Source: Membranipora membranacea (lineage: Eukaryota > Bryozoa > Gymnolaemata > Cheilostomatida > Membraniporidae). Taken from it: a stretch of DNA of 64,000 nucleotides. A program made the position numbers and the translations under genes. Position 1 is the stretch's first letter, and each line of letters starts with the position of its first letter. Positions 1-14,100 of the stretch are shown here, in pieces. Under the pieces are notes generated by a model. That model did not search any database, was not told the origin of the DNA, and saw only the letters and a program-made list of their open reading frames with translations. The stretch lies in contig OU612065.1 of assembly GCA_914767715.1 (NCBI GenBank), positions 11,530,001 to 11,594,000 of the forward strand, given 5' to 3'.

Positions 1-10
1 AGTTATAAGC

Positions 11-93
11 ATGATACCCCCTAGTCTGAGCCCCCCAGACCCTTGCCCGACGCCCCCCCCCCCCCCCGGCCGGCCATGATACCCCCATGATAC
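11..93. repeat. GC-rich repeat flanked by ATGATAC
   Basis: ATGATAC recurs at 11-17, 76-82 and 87-93 around a C-rich core with a long C run. It is the inverted relative of 59148-59214. Because both loci share the same flanking word, it is part of the repeat and not a target duplication. Confidence 0.55.
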
Positions 94-263
94 CATTTTT
101 TTAAATAATTTGCCTGTCCCTATCATAAAGTGCATTCTTGCTGTGATATATTTTTGGCGAGTGATGTTGTTGAACTTTGATAACCACTTAAAACTCACAG
201 ATAAGATGGGGGTCCCGATTGTGCCTTGACTCTGCCTAAGTACATCTCCTATATTTGTAATAG

Positions 264-3200
264 GAAGGAAAGTAAAGGGACCTAAAAATGAGAAGACCAA
301 AGACTACATACCCGATCTGAATGAATTACCCACTGGTGCTCTTAGTCTAGACGACATCGCCGAGAATTATAGTGCTGTAAGTGTATGGATATCCACACTC
401 CTGTTTTACTAGTGGCCATTGAATTGAGATAGTTAGTACTTCGATTAGATAGGCAATACGTTCAATTTGTGTCTCCTTTATCATTCCACATTATATTAGA
501 GTAGAGCTGAGGATTTACCTGACTGTTAGTGCCTCAGTCCACCCCAATTTCTGATCTTGTATTGTCTTGGACTGTTATTTGTTGGGTATTGATTTTAATT
601 TTTTTATCAGTAAGTACTTTGAATTTTAATTAGTATGTAGAACGATCTGGCACCATTACCAGAATGCTCTGAAGTATAAATAATTTTGCATGGCAATAGT
701 GCCAAGAATTACTTCCTGATCAGAGCTAAATTATTCATGCGTTTCTTCAATACCGCTTCATCTACTGAATTTACAGCCTTTACCAAAAGCAAGTTTATCG
801 AACACACCCTCGAGTCCAGCATTTGTACGCAGTTCTCCAAGGAGCAGTAAAGGTTATTCACCATTCTCTAAACGTAAATCTAGGGCAGATCCTGAGACAC
901 CTACATCTAGTAACGCCTCTGTAGAAGACATCAAACAGAAAACTGATGATGCTGATAGTTATGATGGGGTGAGTGAAGTTTTTAATTTTTACTTATAAGC
1001 ATTCTTGTTGCATATCTAGTTTTCAATTCTTCTTTCTCCTATTACCTTTGAAAACTAAAATAAAGATGAGTATCAGCTGTAGTTCCCTGAAATAGGTGAT
1101 GAGATACCAAACAAATACATCACGTCTCGGTGGCTCAATTAACAAATATAAATTTTGTTATTTAGTCGTTTGTGCGAACTCACAGAAGAGGTGGTAGTGG
1201 GTCTGATGCTGTACTAAGAGCTCAAAAACGTAAGTATTATAGACATATGAAACTCTCGTAGTCATCAATTTTTCGTCCCCTATTAGAAGGATACGCTGAG
1301 GTGTCATTCCCGCGTTAATAACAACATAATTACGTGACATTTTCTCATAATTGGTATATCGTATTCTGATAAAATCACTAGAATATTATTGTGAAAAGGG
1401 TTATATACTGAATTCGTAACCTCCTGAATTTTGCCTTTCTCAACCAGACATGTGTAATTTCGACAACTGAATGAACCTTGTCGCTGTCTGATAATCTGTT
1501 TTACAGCAGTTGATGTCATTGTCCTACAACAGCCGACATGTGTATGTTAATTGCATGTTATACAATACTATTCTAGTACATAGTTACACCAGGATGGTCT
1601 ATAATTTGCACATGAATATATCACAGAGTAAGAACATATTCCTAACTCAGTGATCTTATCACTGAGTACGGATAAATCCTTACTTGGTGATGTTATTCTC
1701 AAAGTATGGGTGGAATAGCTCAACTTATTGTTTATGAATATGTCATACTACTGTAAACTGTTGTTGATGTTGTATCCATGATTACAGCTAACAGAAGATT
1801 ACTGACAGCTCGCCCGATATCAACAAGCGCTGCCGATGTCAGCATTACAGCAGCAGGTGATGAAGGATCTGTAGGTGATAGAAACTCTGGTATTATAGAG
1901 GAGAACACCAGTAGCTTACAGAGAACAAGGTACATGATCAAGGAAGATAGGAACAAGAAGTATATTATGTTGTGTTGAATGGCCACGTTTTTTAACTCTG
2001 CTAGCAAGATTTCTTCATTCCTTCATAAATACTTTGTATAACATATACAGATGTCAAACGTATACAACGTTTGACATCTGTATAGAGCTCTTTAGTATTC
2101 ATGGTGATATAAGGGACGGATCAATGCATGATCTTCAACATTCAAACATAATATTAATTGTTTATTGTTAACAGGATGAGGTCAGCTACTAGTTCTAGTC
2201 AGATCAGTAATGAAGTACTCCCGGAGGAAAGTACTGCTACGATAAATATATCACATAAACGTAACTCTAGTGGTAAGCTGAATTCTTTACATCACTTTAA
2301 TGGTACTTAATGATCAGCGCCCACCTCACAGGAGTTAATGCAGTTTAATCTTCAGACCTGGTCTTTAATTTGTTAAACCCTTGATGAGTTTTAATTTTGA
2401 TTTCCCCCAATTTGAGTTATTCTTTGAAGTGTAAGTCAATTGGATAATCTTAAAGCGAAAACAAGCAAATAACAAAATGACAGTTTATTTGAAGTTGTGC
2501 CCTCTTTTATAATAACTTCATAACTTTTGCATTGTGTTACAGTCGCCTCATCCAAGGCATTAGCTGAACAGCCTGTATTGATAGATGATGACAGTGATGA
2601 CTCTATGGAGGGTTATACACCTTCTCCTATTATACCTCTAGTCAAGAATGCTGAGCCTGATGATATCTTCACCAGGTTTGTGATTGTTTCCAGTATGTCT
2701 AAATCATCTGAGGCCTCATTTTTATTGCCACAAATTAAGCCTTTTTTGGCTACTTGAAACACCAGCCTTTGGATTTCTGAAATGCATATGGGGAATATAT
2801 TAGGAGAGGAGAGAATGCCGAACTTAAAACCAATTTAGATATGCTACTACGTCTTACCATTTCTGCTCTGCATCAAATTAACATGAAGATTTTTGTCAGC
2901 ACTGATTATGTGTTTTCTTTCATTCTCAGAATGGCAGCTCAACAGGAACTGGAGAAAGAGGATGAGTTTAATCTTGTAAAACACGAGGTGATGCCTGGAG
3001 AACAGGTGTTCACCCCTATCGGTAAACTACAACCAGAGCCGTCTGCAGCTGCACACTCTACTCCTATTACAGTAGAAGATAGGCCCACTGCTAGCCTTGA
3101 AACTAGTGAACCTGTGATAAAAAGTAAGCCTCCCATTGCTGGCGGTGCTGTCAAAGAGAAGAAGTCCAAGGACAAGAAAAAGAAGAAAGTGGCCGTTACA

Positions 3201-5491
3201 CCTGCTGTCAATGTGTTTGATTTATTGATGGCCAGCGATGAGCCTGAGTTTAATGTGGATGATACTCTGCCAGATGGTAGAAGATCAAAGGATCGCCTTG
3301 CGGGATCATCGGAACAAAATCCTTTTGGTGATGAAAAGGAAGAAGACAGTAATCCATTTGGTGAGCCAGTAGTTCAATCAGATAATCAGTTTGTTTCTAT
3401 TGCAAACCAGTCAAAGCTTATTGAGGACACCCCAGCTGATACAAATCCATTCGATGAACCAAAAGTAGAGATACAACCTGCAAAAGTCAACAACCCATTT
3501 GCTGAAGCAGCAACAGCAGACTCCAATCCATTCGGTGCACCAGAAACTCCTGTTGATGACACTAATCCTTTTGGTCCAACCAAAAAAGCTGACGAAGATC
3601 TAAATCCTTTCGGGGAACCGTCAATTCCTGAGAAAATAAATAAATCTGAGAACCCGTTCGATGAACAAACCGAGGAAAACTCCACCAATCCGTTTGGAGA
3701 TGAGGAGAAGAATCCATTCTCTGAGCAGAAGAAAACTGTCATCAGTCAGTCTGCAGTCACTAATCCATTCCAGGATGACACGAAGAGCAACACTTCTAAT
3801 CCCTTCGAGGACAATGAGGATGAAGAGTCCGGATCATTCAATAGAACAGGCTCCTTTGCTCGACACGGTTCGTCAAGATTTGCCGGTAGTGGCAGAAACA
3901 AAAAGCGCAAAGAAAAGAAGAAAACAGCTGCTCCTGCACCTCCTAAGCCTGAGAGACTGAAACCTGGAGTTGAGGCTACAATTGAGGATACAGCATCAGA
4001 AAAAACAATTGTCACTGAAATGAATCCCGAGGATAGGCTATCAATCAAATCCAATTACTTCAGTCAGGATTCACCAAGAAATTCAGAATCACCACAAGTT
4101 GCCTCTGATGAGTCCCCTCGGCAAAAATATAAGAAGGGTAAGAAGGCTCCACCAGCACCAGGTAGCCCAGCAATCAGTAAACTCATAGAGAACACACCTC
4201 CTAAAGCTCGCAGCTTCTCCCACAATCCAGTCACTGATACTCCAGGAGAGACAAAGCGTAGGGATACTGACCCAAGTCGAATGGAATCAATCATTAATGT
4301 GAGTTGTTCTCCCTGGATTTCACTGGGCATTTAGTTTTCTATTCCAAGTTATATTCCAATTTTCAACAGGCTGCCACTTTCAGGTTTTGCTTATGTAATA
4401 TCTTGTCATTTTCTGCTATGATTTTTTCTGGGGTGGATATATATCTCATTATTCTTATTTTTTATCTTTCTGATCAACATGGAGATATAATCAGAGACTA
4501 ACCACACATAGACCTGATTCATCTTTGTTGTTTTACAGACAAGTGCCTCACTCTCCCCATCTCGACAAGAGAGGCAGCCTGCTGTAGGTGCTGAGGCTCC
4601 TGATGTCCCATCTGAACCCAGAGCTACAGTTGATGCTCAAGTGCAAGTCAGTCTGCCAAATACTCAGGAGCATGTACCATCTGAATTCAGACACCATAGC
4701 AAAAGCGTAAGTAGGCCCTATGCTGTTTCAGAGAAGCTATCTCACTTTTTCAGAGCTCCCATAAGCATCATACTAGTAACCACAGACAGACAGAAAGTAT
4801 AAGCTCAATTAATGACGTTGATATACCTTAATAGCATTGGGGAGGTCACGCTTTATCAGTTTACCAACCCCAGATAAACCTGTTCTCCTACTTTTAATAG
4901 CATTTAATCCAAATCCAATCAGTGGATTTTCATTATAAACATTTCTAAATTGTTCGCTGAAAGCAGCCTGTGTTTTATAAAATTTATTTCAAGTCATAAG
5001 ACACACTGATCAGCCTTTCATTGACCGCTTAGGTTCCAAGGTGGAAGCTAAGACTCTGATCGTGAAGTCTGGTGGGTGCAATTAGATGATCTTGCCCTCA
5101 AAATCCACTGCCTATTGTCACTAATGGCAACCATTTTTAGTTGTTTATCATGTCCTCTAGTTTGGCTATGGTGCTGTTGGGAATTTCAGATTATGTTTGG
5201 ACATACACTGTAGTTGTAGGAGCATAATACTTTGGGTATCGCATTGAAATATGGCAGATGAGACAGTAGTTTGAAAAGGTTTGGTAAGCAATCTGTGTTC
5301 TTCTTATTTAGGATCTGGTTGAGATGGTACAGAAGCTGAGGCAGCAAATAAGGAAGAAGGAAGAGCATACAAAGGATCTGGAGCAGTACATTGATAGTCT
5401 ATTGGCTCGTGTGATGTCAGCAGACCCTAGCCTCCTTGTAAACTTGTCTTCATGTGGTCAGCAAGCTGCACAAACCAACAAATTAAGGTGA
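264..5491 (+). CDS. RAB11FIP: Rab11 family-interacting protein, class I-like (5' end outside window)
   Basis: Adaptor that links Rab11 on recycling endosomes to EHD proteins and motors (family knowledge). Exons, phase-consistent: 264-376, 777-968, 1166-1229, 1788-1929, 2175-2272, 2543-2675, 2930-4298, 4539-4706, 5312-5491 (TGA). About 818 residues are visible. The last exon encodes the FIP Rab-binding domain: a coiled coil containing LEQYIDSLLARVM, the hallmark of FIP-RBDs. The 1369-bp exon carries 12 NPF motifs, which are EH-domain ligands, set in acidic Ser/Pro-rich sequence, then a Lys-rich stretch and Pro-rich segments. The N-terminal C2 domain expected for class I FIPs is not visible and should lie upstream of the window. 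The first visible exon enters in mid-codon, so the gene is partial at its 5' end. FIP2 is the closest known analogue because it has NPF motifs, but orthology to FIP1, 2 or 5 is not settled. Confidence 0.9.
1622..1689. repeat. 68-bp imperfect hairpin with CACAGAG end
   Basis: It starts CACAGAGTAAG and ends CTTACTTGGTG (9 of 11 pairs), with an inner perfect hairpin CTCAGTGAT/ATCACTGAG. The start is identical to the terminus of the 20828-22510 element. FIP intron; no clear target duplication. Confidence 0.45.
2044..2084. repeat. Perfect 18-bp-arm hairpin
   Basis: Arms TATACAGATGTCAAACGT (2044-2061) and its exact complement (2067-2084) are separated by five bases. FIP intron. The outer TATA could be a duplicated TA-type target. 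Confidence 0.75.
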
Positions 5492-6165
5492 AACATGAGT
5501 TGACACTTTCCATGTTTAGTTATTTTTCTGTCAGGTTAATGTATACTTAATAACAACCAATGTGTTGAGAGATTTTCATATTCAAGCCATCAGTGCAGCG
5601 AACAAGATTTTATTTACGATTACCTAGCAATGTATTTCTGATTTCACATTTGAGTTATTCCTGAGATTTGCTCGAAGGCTTTCTTGCGAATTTATTGTCA
5701 ACGATTATGTTTATTCCGTGTTATCAATTCTGGTGCTTTAGATAGCGATGAGTTTTGTTTTAAACTATGCATGGCAACGGAACTTACCCTGTATCCTAGA
5801 AAGACGAATTCAGTTATTATATTTAAATTTATATTTACAGAGTAATCTATCTTAAATTTACACCTGTTATGATTTTATAACTGTTATGCAATACACAAAA
5901 ACCACTACCAGTGCAACTATGAAAGTCTCAGGAAAATATTGAATATTCTTATACTTAAGTGAGTTGTGGCGTGCTGAGTGAAAATGTGGACATAATTGTT
6001 TATCAATCACCAAAAGCTATATTGGTTTTTGGCACCCTTGGAAAATAAAAGTTGATTATGGCGATGAAGATAGAAAATATGGCAAGTGAGATTCCTGAAT
6101 CAGGTATCTTATTTGTGAGCCTTAAAACATAGTGAGTAAGTAAAACATTAGATTACAATGAAAGA
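5492..6165. other. Convergent 3' intergenic interval
   Basis: This non-coding spacer lies between the stop of the FIP gene (+) and the stop of the coiled-coil gene (-). An AATAAA on the plus strand at 6044-6049 could be the FIP polyadenylation signal, though it is about 550 bp past the stop. No conserved ORF is visible. Confidence 0.5.
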
Positions 6166-9100
6166 TCAGTCATCTTCATCATCGCTCAACTCTATGCCAT
6201 ATTTAGCCATGAGCTTCTCATAAAAGTCGACCTCTGTTTCTGATTCTTCTGTGATCACACTGATTCTACTATGCATGGATACTGTATCAGCGGGTTTATT
6301 TAGAGTAGCACCTGTGGAACTCGGCTGGTTAAACACCGATGGCGAATTTAGGGAAGCCTTTGGAGCCGGATTACTGGGAATTTTTGAGGCAGCCTTAGCT
6401 GCTGACTCTTTGGTAGTAGGTTGAATTGTGTGTTTAGTTGAAGACTTGCCTGTGCCTCGGCTTGTGGCAGAGAGCTTGCTTGCAGCTGCAGAATTTCTAT
6501 CCGATGATTTGGAGCTCGCCAATACCGGTGACTTGGTATTCCCGGGTTGAGAGTTAGTGGAAGGTTTTGTCCGCGACTCCTGTGATTTAGCTGATGACTG
6601 AGTCTTGGCACTGTGTTTATTAGCAGTAGTAGATCTGCTAATTGCTGATTGTGCTGGAGTCGGTGCGGCTTGATCTTTTTTCTGATTCTGAGCAGCTGGA
6701 ATTGTCTTCTGTTCAACCACATTATTGGACTCATAAATTTTAATCTCAGGTTTATTCCGTTTTGACAGCGCATCAGCGTATCTCTGATCTTTGACAGCTC
6801 TTTCATCCACAGGTGAACTCCCCGGTACTGCTGCTTTATTTGGCTGTGCTTTCACCTCTGTGTTATTTCCCGGCTTGTTGGATTTTTGTTGTTGAGCCGT
6901 TTGCCCTTTTGTGGGTTTAGTTGCTAGTACTGGTCTAATCACGCTTCTTGTATATTTGCTTGGAGGTTCATTCCGGGGACTTTCAAGCTGTATATCACCA
7001 TTCTCCGTATTATTCAAGTCTTTCAACATTTTCTCTGCCTCCTTAAGCTCCGATTTGACATTCACTTTCTTTCCTTTCTTGGGATTGCCTGAAATAAGAA
7101 AATTCAGCATTCAATAAATAACAAATCGTTCAAGAGGTTTTAAGATCTGTCAATGGGTCTCTGGGAACTCATTAACAAACAGCTGATATTACATGGCTGT
7201 TCGAACTGGGCTACTTCCCGTCTGTGAAGTCATTAAACCTTTCTTTGAGACCTTAGTGTCGCGTTCTCAATTGAATTTATTTGAGCACACTTGACATGAA
7301 AAATTGAAGTAGGCTTCTACCCCTAAAGTGACCTACAAGTCTAATATAAATATATCATGCTGCCATTTGATACCATAATATAATACCATAATATAAATTA
7401 AAATATGAATTATGTATGATATGACCCTCAAAATAGGGTATGTGATTGTCAATCGTGTTATAAGAGAGTATCGGCTTTGACCTCGAAATAACATTGTGAA
7501 TAAATAATGATAATAATCGAAATTATCAATAATAATTAAAATAATTACTCTGAGATGAACTAGTCATGCTACCTTAATATTAAATTAAACAAAATAATCA
7601 TAGAGGAAGGATATACGATTAAAAAGTGAGATTTAAAATCAAATTTAGAATCTTTTTCTGCAGGGGTACATTAATATTAATATAACAAATTCAACAACTC
7701 TGGATCAGGTCATTATAGCTGTAACTTTCATCGTGTATCAATAACACAACATCAATGCTCATCCTACTCAAGAAAGTAACCTTGCTTGAACCCACCGAAC
7801 TCCAACACCTTGTCTGACCCCCACCCTCCTACCCATCCAACCTAAAGCTAGAAGTAGGCGCTAAATACTGTCATGATCATGACAAAATTAACTTTGTTTT
7901 ATAATATTAATAACAACACATGTAGTAACTTACACAGATAAAACAAGATCTTGAGGGGAAAGTCAACCATAAAATTGATATCGCTTTGATTTTTAACCAC
8001 CTTACTAACTTAGGAATTTCAGTTGTATTTTCAGGTGTCTATCTTTTTAACACTGGTTCTGCATAGTGCAATGAAAAGTGGAACCAGGTATTAGCTCATT
8101 TACGGCGGGGTCTATTGCTTTACACATAATTGTTGAGTCTTGCACATATGGAGAGCTGATCACTCACCAGATTCATCAAAAGTATCCAAAGTGATTCGGT
8201 CTCTGCCTTCCCTCATTGGCTCCTTCAAATCCTGTCCCGGAACTGGTTCCACAAACATCTTTGAATAGTTCTTTTTTAACTTGACTTCTCTGCGGATGAA
8301 AGCCAGAGCGGTGACTTTTACCCCTCCTCCTTTCCCCTTAAGTTTTTCTTGGTATTGAGTTTGTGTCATGAAATGCTCTGGCAACCCATATTCAGTTCGA
8401 TCTTGTCGGTCATATGTTTGGAAGTTCTTGCTTATGTATTGTGATTTGAAACGCTTTGTTCTCTCATCTTCAAACTTCTGTCTGATGTGGTTTAATTGTT
8501 CCAGCTGTCTTCTCTTAGCTTGCTCTTTCCTCGCCAACCTCACAGCCACCTGCCGATTGTGTTCCAGAGCAGTATCTAGCTGCACATCTTGTAATTTTCT
8601 GAAAAACTTCTCTTTGCGTACTTGTCTGTCCTGTTTTGCGGATTTGTTATAAGTGTGTTTTAGGTGATTGTACATCTCAGTTTCCTTTTCTGTGAGTATG
8701 TGTTCCTCGGGCGCGGTGAGTACTCCAACGACGCTAGGTTTTGCCTCCTCAACTGGCACTTTGCTTGAGTAAACATTCGCTAATTCTTTCACTCTCTCCT
8801 CTTGAGCAGGTGCTGGCTCGGTGCCGTTCTTAAAAACTGATTGTTTATTAACGACAGGGTCACCTTGTTGTGAACCGGAACTCATTGAATTGTAGCCTGA
8901 GGATAATTTAGATTTGTAAGTCACTTGTTTTCGTGAAACAGAGGAAGTCTTCTTGTAAGGTGATCTATTGTGATTTGTGCTATTGGTACTTTCCAAGTCT
9001 GATGAAGGTTTTTTCGACAATGTTTCTTTTGAGGCTCGGTGGTTACTGGCCTCTGATTTAATGTCTGTATCTTTTGATGCTCTTCCAGGGCTGTGATTCG

Positions 9101-11131
9101 ATCTGTCTCGTGGCGATTTTTCATCATCCTGAGAGTCCCTGCAAAGTACAGACTTGGATATTAAACTGAATGGCTAACTCGAGACAATTAGTGCTCCAAA
9201 ATGAGGAAACATGACCCATTGAGAAAATACTGAAAAAAACACATTTGTCGGCAACATCAGTCAAATCTGGCATTCATTCATATATTTACGCTAAGCTTTT
9301 CATTCTTTATGGGAAAATATTTAATGTTGACCAATGACTTTAAATTAATACTGTTACAACATAGCTTGAATTTTTATTGGTACATTTTAGTACTCCAATC
9401 AAAATAAATTATCCTTCAGAGATATTTTTACATCAATATGTTTGTTCTCGATTCATTGAAGTAAATTATTATGCTGCATTCATGGGTGGGGGATTGGCTG
9501 TTGTTGTTTGTTTAGTTGTGTTTTGATACAAACCTTCCTAGTTGTTACTATGGGTTACTCATTCTAGACTATTCATTTCTATTTTAAATGCTGCTTTGAA
9601 ATTGAAGAAAATGTAGTTGGTAACTTTATGATGTTGTTTAAATGAGCTTAATTTGTGCCAATACAAATGTTTGAATACATGTCGTGATTATTGAGGAACC
9701 CCAACAAGTTCGGCAAGTATGCAACCTGCACTTGAACAATGTCATGTAACGGAAAGACTGTGGAACCAAAAACTGAAACATCTCAGAGCTCCCATGTAGC
9801 ACCAGTACATTAAAATGATACAAATATAAAAATTGTCTGTTTTTGTAGCCTCTGTTTGTTGAAACCAATGTTGATCCCACTCATAATAATCAACAAGTCA
9901 ACAAAGCTATAAAATAGCAAAGTTGATTTAACCTACTTTCATGTTTCAGCTCAAGGTCAGCTACACAGACATAGCAAATATTTACACAGGTGGTTGCAGA
10001 ACATTTCATATTATTACTGTAGTAATAAGAGATTGAGCAAAATTGGTTAGCGGGAGAATGCGTCCAAAGATGTCAAATTATCACCAAGGAAAGGATTGTC
10101 TTTTCATGTGAAATGCTCACTGGTTGATATAGTTCGAGTTGGCAGTTGTCTCTTGAGATTACTACGGTGTTTCCATTTCTATATATCCATCCATTGATCA
10201 AATTGCCCATGATCCTGATATGTCAATATTGAGTGATATTTAGATTTCTTACCTGAGTTTAGGTATAGTTTGTCCTGCTCTAACTTCAGCCCACCCTGTT
10301 GCCATTTTATCCGACCTAAGGGCATGTGTTCCCTGTTCTTTCGATGAAATCCCAGCAATATGAGTGCCAGAGATTCTAGATGGACTAACCTCAGCCTGAA
10401 ACACCAACCGAAAGTGATTTTTAAAAGGAAGTCAGTTCATTATTCATACTAAAAACAATTTTCAGCCTCTGATCACAACAAAATTTGTATGTCACTTGGT
10501 GGATTTTTAAATTAATGTATTTGCTTCGTTACCTTGTGTTGCACCTGTGGTGAGGAGGAACTATACTCTTTGTTTCTGTACGGGAGTCTGGAACTCCTTT
10601 GTGTTGTGGGTGGCTTGTGTTCCTGCGTGGCTTGACTAAGGAATGGTAGCTGACTAGTTGTTTTGCCTGCTGGATGTGGTGCAGATATGTTTGTCGCTCG
10701 TGCAACTTTATGACTAACATTTTGAACTGAAAAAACATTTAAATTCTCACATCACAACGCATTTATCTGATGTAGTTATCAATGGAAGCCAGGTGCTGTT
10801 GTCAAAAATTAGTAGAATCGATGAATGATAGTGCAATTACAAAGATGCAAAAGCGAGAATTTATTTCATATCTCACTCAATGGTAAAACATACTTTGTTT
10901 AAGAGGCTCCGAGAAACGACCGTTCTGGTTGGGTATTTGCTTATTCCCTCGTGTAGTTCTATTGCCATTTTCCAAGGCTGGAAACTTTTCTTCTCTTCGG
11001 GCAAAAACTCTAGATCTGTGAGACTGGATCGAGCTGTAAAATCGATGAGAAGGTGTAAACTCTGGTAATCTATGGTAGCCATAGAATATTTTAGAAGTAT
11101 GTGTCGTAAAATCAGAGTAAGAGCTCGTCAT
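6166..11131 (-). CDS. Uncharacterised basic coiled-coil protein
   Basis: I do not recognise the family. Exons on the minus strand keep phase throughout: 11131-10894 (internal ATG), 10726-10533, 10395-10253, 9138-8168, 7088-6166 (stop), giving 822 residues from this ATG. The N-terminal third is Ser/Arg/Tyr-rich and disordered. The 971-bp exon encodes a charged helical segment (around NRQVAVRLARKEQAKRRQLE) that should form a coiled coil. The last exon is low-complexity Ser/Ala/Lys/Pro sequence. It ends in a short acidic tail with EVDFYEKLMAKYGIELSDDE, which looks like a conserved peptide motif. There is no catalytic domain, signal peptide or membrane segment. The composition resembles cytoskeletal or ciliary scaffold proteins, but that is only an impression. 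Further 5' exons at 15819-19519 probably belong to it. The gene is convergent with the FIP gene. Confidence 0.75.
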
Positions 11132-11150
11132 AGCCGCCGCTGCCAGCACG

Positions 11151-14100
11151 CTGCATGTTTCTCGCTAATTAAATTCTGACAATATTTCGTGTTTGCATTG
11201 AGGCCTTGACGGAATTGAAAACTGGTAAAATCATTCACATTATTGTTTTCATTGTTATTTCTCCAAATTACTGCTGTTAAATCAACCTATCAGAGGATTG
11301 TAAGATTGCAAAGTCTGATAAGAGTTACAACTGTATTTTGTGAAGCAGTAATCTGCTTACAAATGCTTGTATTGTAGCAAAATTTAACAATTACAATTGA
11401 GATTTGCATTTTGATGTTAAATTTACCATCGTCATAACTGTCAATTAAAAATTAGTTGCGATAAGAAACCTTGTAGCACCATTGACGTTAGTACATTTTG
11501 TTTTGTTTTTATTGTGGAAAGGAAATCGGTGCTCCATATAATTAATTGTGATTAAAAACTAAGTGCTCTCTTTTTTACTTCTGCTTGTCTGATTTATTTC
11601 CGATTTTATTCATGGTCACCATGAACGACGCTGCTGTTTTGAGTCATAACAGTCTATCCGCGTCAGATCAGAGTTTTGTGGTGTTATTGATTGTATACAT
11701 ACCATATATATAATTTGGTTGGAGTTTTAGAGCATTGGGAGAGGTTAATGGTTGTAAAAAATCAAGTAAAAACTAATCTCAGCTGATGTCACTATATAAT
11801 ACGATACTTCTTCTCTGGCTACTCAATATGATTCAAGGGAGAGAAAATTGACCAAGAAGTTTTGAATACATGCATAGATGCCTATGAAACTTACCTGATT
11901 TGTGTTATCTTGTTGTATTGATAAAAAACCGCAGGTGTGCACTAAATGCATAATTTTAAGGGAGATGTACCTCTAGAGTTATCCTTACATGCAATGAAAC
12001 AGGAGTAGACAACCGCTATTCTATGTAGATATTTTAGTTCAAAACCATGTAATAATTCATTTTAAGCCCTAAGCTAAGATATAAATATGCTGGAAAAAAT
12101 AGAAACATCTGGGTAAAGTTACAGATTACATCAGGAATTGCTCCTAGCTCCATGTTCCAGTATGACAAAGCTGCGTGGTCTTGTAAAGCTTTGAATTGTT
12201 TCACAGTAAAAATCTGGTGTAACAACAGCAGTGCTAGCTTGAAGATTACAATTATATGCTATATATATACTATTACATATTAAATACATGTATACTTTGG
12301 TGGGCTTTGACCCTCTAAAGTCACCTACAAACATGAATATTATAATTGACAATTTACTTATAATCCCCAACTAGGCGAAAAAATGTTGTAAGGTACACAG
12401 GCTGCATGGTTGTGTTGGTGACACATTATGTCTAACGTGATGTTTGTCATTTGTCTGCTGAGGAAAGTGTACGTCTCAGTTGCGGTGCTTTTCTTACAGA
12501 CATCCAATTTTTTCAGCTCAATTTCAATTGTGCTAAAAGCTGAAGCTAAAAGTTTGTTCTGTAGCATTTTGTTTTATTGAAATATTAATTAAGAGTTTAT
12601 CTGATGTGATTACCTGTTGAATAATGAGCTGATGTGATTAGCTTGAGCTGTGGATGAAGACTCCAGATTGCCATCATTACTATAATAGCTGTATCTGCCT
12701 ACTTGTGGTATAAATGATGTTACCATGCCTTGCTTCCATATAACTGCCATTTCAACTTGTTAACTTTATTTTTCCATATAAACCTAATCCAACTGTCAGT
12801 TTAAAACTGTAATCAAACTTATTAATGTACTAAAATAATTCCTTCCTACAACAAGTGGAGTCAAACCTAATCTGCTGTTAGAATTTGTTGTACCGATGTT
12901 GTCTTATGGAAATCTGGTTAGATGTTTGAATGCAGATGGCTACCACAAATATTTATCTGTGAGACAGCAGATACAATACAAATTCACTGACAGCATTCAC
13001 TGAGTTATATGAGCCATTGAATGCTCTAAAGTGTCATTCATATGGAATAATAATGTCCTATTGGTTGGGATGTTGACAAATGTGCACTCGCTAAGAGAAA
13101 TTTCAGAAAACAAAGTCTGAATGCTGTCCTTACCCATAAATGTTTATGTTATGCTACTTCACTGAATATGTTCAGGTTTGTGAACAGCAATAACCTTGGC
13201 AAGCTTGAATTCTTTTGTTGTAGTTTTATAGGTGCTACTGGTTACATTGTGTCATTCTCACAATAATGCTGCCTGGAGGTTTGTGAAAATTGTTTTGCAT
13301 TATAGGGCAAATAATGTGTATTCACACATCAGCGAAAAAATGCTATTGGTCTTTGATAAAGTGCGTCGTCAAGCTGACTGTGTGTAAATACCTTTACCTT
13401 ACCAATAAATGGTGAAAGTGCTCAGATAATTTATAATTTCAAAAGAGAATGTGACATGGATCTTGGCTTTTGACGCCATTCTAAATTAATTCATTGAACT
13501 TTATGAGCAGCCGCCACGTCAGTCTTCAACTTACACCCGCCATAATTATTCTTGTATTTTTATAGTTGGTTCATAACCTCCACATTTGCCTGAGCAATTC
13601 TGTAAAAATAATTGTTTGTTGAAGGGTTTACTCAGGATTCGTCGATAAAACCAAGATATCGATAATGTTTCCCTTCTCCTTATCTCTATATCATATATGC
13701 TTTAATTACTGGAATTACTTATGAGGTAGTAATTAAAAAACAAAACTCCCATGCCCTCTCTGTTAACCAACGCTTGTGAAAAAGCCACAGCCTCTTTCAA
13801 TGAGTACCTATCAGCCTATCTGCCTACATGCCTTGTGAATTCATTGAAGCTTATTTATCTGTTCCCTACACAAATCTAGCTAGCAGATAGTACATTCCAA
13901 TATTTTTTTTTTCGTATTATAATATGTATGAAATATATAAAACTTTTTCTTTTCCGTGTCCTAGAAATAGCTACCTTTGGCGGCACAAAGAATGAAATCT
14001 GGGGCTTATGAGCATGTGGACATTTGTGTATGTGGTAAGAAATATTTTCATCTCAGTGTTTGTTTGACTATGTGACATCGACAGGTACTGAGACATAAAT

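Noticed and set aside
3386-3742. 118-codon open frame on the minus strand over the NPF exon
   Set aside because: It is the antisense shadow of the repetitive NPF coding sequence; the plus-strand exon has splice sites and family motifs.
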